Shown piece by piece: positions 61,982-64,000 of a stretch of 64,000 nt of DNA. Origin of the DNA: JAWXBR01 sp046595995. GTDB lineage: Bacteria; Bacteroidota; Ignavibacteria; Kapaibacteriales; Kapaibacteriaceae. The position numbers and the translations under genes are program-made. A model generated the notes under the pieces. The model was given only the letters and a program-made list of their open reading frames with translations. It had not been told where the DNA came from and made no database searches. How positions within the stretch are numbered: the first letter of the stretch is position 1; each line of letters begins with the position of its first letter. The stretch spans positions 16,378-80,377 of the forward strand of contig JBKJNB010000034.1 in assembly GCA_046595995.1 (NCBI GenBank). Reading direction: 5' to 3'.

Positions 61982-63651
61982 GCGAGCTCATCGAATTCTT
62001 TGCTACGCAAGGTGATGCGGTGTTTGAGCAGACGCTTCGACATTTGGCGCTTACGTTTATCTCCGTTGCAATTGCGGTTGCCATAGGTGTACCTCTCGGA
62101 ATTTTCATCGCCCGGAAAGCGCGCACAGCGGGCGTCGTGCTGAGTGCTGTTGGTGTGTTGCAGACTATACCCAGCATTGCGCTGCTTGGCTTCATGATTC
62201 CGTTGTTTGGCATTGGCATCGTGCCCGCAATCATTGCGCTGATGCTCTACGCGCTCCTGCCACTCGTACGTAACACGTATACAGGCTTGCGAGGTGTTGA
62301 TGGTACGGTGGTCGAGGCTGCACGGGCACTGGGTATGACAGAGAATCAAATCCTCGCAAAAGTCGAGTTGCCCCTCGCCATGCCGGTAATACTTGCCGGC
62401 GTTCGTACCGCAACCGTTATTACCGTAGGTGTAGCAACGCTTGCAGCATACATCGGCGCTGGCGGTCTCGGCGAGTTCATCTTTGGCGGCATTGCGCTGA
62501 ACAACACGGCAATGATTCTGGGCGGTGCGATACCGTCTGCAATGCTTGCAATTGGACTAGATCTGCTTCTCGGACTGTTGCAGCGAGCGTCCACACAACA
62601 ACGCCTACAACGCATACCTACCCGACAGATCAAACGAATTCTGGTCGTTGGCGGAATACTGCTGCTCGCCATCCCTATTGGGTACTATGCGTTTTCGGCA
62701 CAAATAAAAACAACGCAACTGCGCACAGGCTTCACGCAGGAATTCATGGGACGCCACGATGGATACCTCGGACTACAAGAGGTGTACGGCTTCGACATGC
62801 CCGTCGTCGTGATGAGCGATGCCGTCATGTACAAAGCGTTGGCAGAGAACGAGCTCGACGTCATTAGTGGCTACACAACAGACGGACGTATCGCTAGTTA
62901 TGACCTCGTTGCGCTTGCCGACGACAAGAACATCTTTCCGCCATACTATGCTGCGCCCCTTGTGCGCAAGCAGACCCTTGACGAACATCCAGAATTGCGC
63001 CGTGTCTTCAACATGCTTGCAGGCAAGATCAACGACTCCGTGATGATTGCGCTCAACTATCAAGTCGATTTTCTGAAACGCTCTCCCGAAGATGTCGCTA
63101 AAGAATTTCTTGAGAGTAAGGGGCTGTTACGCTCCGCGCAACAAGGCGCTGATCGCTCCGAGCAGCAGGGTACCACGAGTAAGCAAACCTCAGGAACAGT
63201 TGTACTTGGCTCGAAGATATTTACCGAGCAGTACACGCTCATTTACATGTACCGTATGCTCGTAGAAGCGCACACGAACCTTGAAGTAGACTTAAAGACC
63301 GGACTTGGCGGAACACAGATCTGCTTTGGTGCGCTTACAAATGGCGCAATAGACATGTATCCGGAATACACGGGCACCGGACTGCTTGTAATGCTGCACG
63401 CAGAAGGTAAACTTCTAGATAGTCTGCTGAGTACAAAGCAGCGTTCTACACATGAATCGTCCGTGGACTCATCGAAGGCGAACGATCGCGTATTGAAACA
63501 CGTTCGTGCAGAGTTTGCACACCAATACAATCTTGAATGGCTCGAGCCCCTGGGCTTCAACAATGCCTACGCGCTGATGATGCGAAGGCAACATGCAAAG
63601 GAACTGGGCATTGTTACGATCTCCGATCTCGTAAAACACATCGCGCGCTGA
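61978..63651 (+). CDS. ABC permease fused to a circularly permuted OpuC-type binding domain
   Basis: In this 557-residue protein, residues 1-205 form the permease (VLQTIPSIALLGFMIPLFGI; coupling-loop region ARALGMTENQILAKVELPLA; YIGAGGLGEFIFGGI). Another helix (about 222-240) follows. The binding domain then begins with its normal second half, GFTQEFMGRHDGYLGLQEVY to FPPYYAAPLVRKQTLDEHPE and NYQVDFLKRSPEDVAKEFL. After a Gln/Ser linker it continues with the normal first half, VVLGSKIFTEQYTLIYMYRM, GLGGTQICFGALTNGAIDMY, PEYTGTGL and WLEPLGFNNAYALMM. The order is the reverse of OpuCC/ProX, i.e. circularly permuted. The substrate could be glycine betaine, choline, carnitine or ergothioneine. Confidence 0.85.
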   Translation: MSELIEFFATQGDAVFEQTLRHLALTFISVAIAVAIGVPLGIFIARKARTAGVVLSAVGVLQTIPSIALLGFMIPLFGIGIVPAIIALMLYALLPLVRNTYTGLRGVDGTVVEAARALGMTENQILAKVELPLAMPVILAGVRTATVITVGVATLAAYIGAGGLGEFIFGGIALNNTAMILGGAIPSAMLAIGLDLLLGLLQRASTQQRLQRIPTRQIKRILVVGGILLLAIPIGYYAFSAQIKTTQLRTGFTQEFMGRHDGYLGLQEVYGFDMPVVVMSDAVMYKALAENELDVISGYTTDGRIASYDLVALADDKNIFPPYYAAPLVRKQTLDEHPELRRVFNMLAGKINDSVMIALNYQVDFLKRSPEDVAKEFLESKGLLRSAQQGADRSEQQGTTSKQTSGTVVLGSKIFTEQYTLIYMYRMLVEAHTNLEVDLKTGLGGTQICFGALTNGAIDMYPEYTGTGLLVMLHAEGKLLDSLLSTKQRSTHESSVDSSKANDRVLKHVRAEFAHQYNLEWLEPLGFNNAYALMMRRQHAKELGIVTISDLVKHIAR

Positions 63652-63693
63652 ATGTCCAACCTTCGCTGATGCCTACTGCTTCGCCATTCTGAC

Positions 63694-64000
63694 TTACTGC
63701 TTCACCATTCTAGTAGTTAAACCATCGACTGCAACGGTGTATGTGCCTGCGGGTAGCGACGAAACGTCGAGAGGAGTATCGAATACTCCATTAACGCTTA
63801 TGCTGTATACCCGTGTGCCGCGGGCGTCGTAAATCGAGATCTCGTGCATTGCAACTGATGATACAACCGAGCAGCTCGTAAGAACGGGGTTGGGGGCAAT
63901 CGATATCGACGTGGCAGCGCCAGTATGCGGACCGTTATCGATTGCCCCCAACCCCGTTCTTACGATCTGCTCGGTTGTATCATCAGTTGCAATGCACGAG
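63694..64000 (-). CDS. C-terminal T9SS sorting domain of a secreted protein (partial)
   Basis: The minus frame is open from the window end to TAA 63694-63696. It reads SISIAPNPVLTSCSVVSSVA, MHEISIYDARGTRVYSISV and LPAGTYTVAVDGLTTRMVKQ, a T9SS type A sorting domain. The catalytic or binding part lies beyond the window, and the upstream segment is within an inverted repeat, so the join may not be natural. In front of the stop, a short unit containing TACTGCTTC and CCATTCT is repeated (about 63671-63711). Confidence 0.75.
   Translation of the reverse strand, partial: SCIATDDTTEQIVRTGLGAIDNGPHTGAATSISIAPNPVLTSCSVVSSVAMHEISIYDARGTRVYSISVNGVFDTPLDVSSLPAGTYTVAVDGLTTRMVKQ
63841..64000. repeat. Large inverted repeat reaching the window edge
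   Basis: Bases 63841-63905 and the reverse complement of 63936-64000 agree at 64 of 65 positions, with a 30-bp spacer between. The arms carry the start of the sorting domain, so both strands encode SIAPNPVLT. The repeat may extend past 64000. Confidence 0.85.

Noticed and set aside
1..64000. tRNA, rRNA, CRISPR arrays, IS elements and phage genes
   Set aside because: No T-loop or anticodon pattern, rRNA signature, spaced direct repeats or transposase/integrase was recognised on either strand. The three-Cys gene is phage-related by family only.

Overview
The window looks like chromosomal DNA from a bacterium of the Bacteroidota/Chlorobiota/Kapabacteria (FCB) group. The evidence is several secreted proteins with C-terminal type IX secretion (T9SS) sorting domains, carboxypeptidase-regulatory/TonB-plug/beta-barrel outer-membrane receptors, SPII lipoproteins, and a split proton-translocating transhydrogenase (pntAA, pntAB, pntB). 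No rRNA, recognisable tRNA or CRISPR array was seen.

Layout. 1-7.4 kb: envelope genes, namely a partial C-terminus, a TonB receptor that has lost its barrel, a peptide-binding lipoprotein, an NlpC/P60 hydrolase and an intact 970-aa outer-membrane receptor. 7.4-9.5 kb: two paralogous toxin-antitoxin modules with the same palindromic operator; the first toxin has a nonsense mutation. 9.3-17 kb: a YCII-VOC protein, a propeller-like secreted protein, a YjbR protein, a TPR-LuxR regulator and a T9SS beta-helix protein. 17-37 kb: an accessory region in which DUF6880-like and propeller-like paralogues, some broken, surround a six-gene operon. That operon has a type III-like restriction helicase-nuclease, a GmrSD-like DUF262/HNH protein, a beta-class methyltransferase, an unknown 232-aa protein, TcmP and its three-Cys partner. 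37-46 kb: core genes (RNase R, mntH-mntR with a likely MntR box, pnt operon). 47-53 kb: a DNA end-joining block with Ku, LigD split at an A9 run, and a ligase plus MBL exonuclease pair. 53-58 kb: PQQ sugar dehydrogenase, a voltage-gated channel and a trans-sulfuration enzyme. 58-64 kb: a probable ribosomal peptide (RiPP) cluster, an ABC transporter with a circularly permuted binding domain, and a T9SS tail inside a large inverted repeat at the window edge.

The strongest candidate for an undescribed system is at 58.15-61.2 kb. A 96-aa peptide carries four copies of an SHSIFPPAGTWD block whose codons have diverged while the residues stayed nearly fixed. It is followed by two paralogous radical-SAM-like enzymes that share an unusual CX8CX2C motif. 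The second candidate is the composite restriction/TcmP operon at 19.0-29.7 kb with its unknown gene at 27.08 kb.

All calls come from reading the sequence and from family knowledge. No database search or computation was run.
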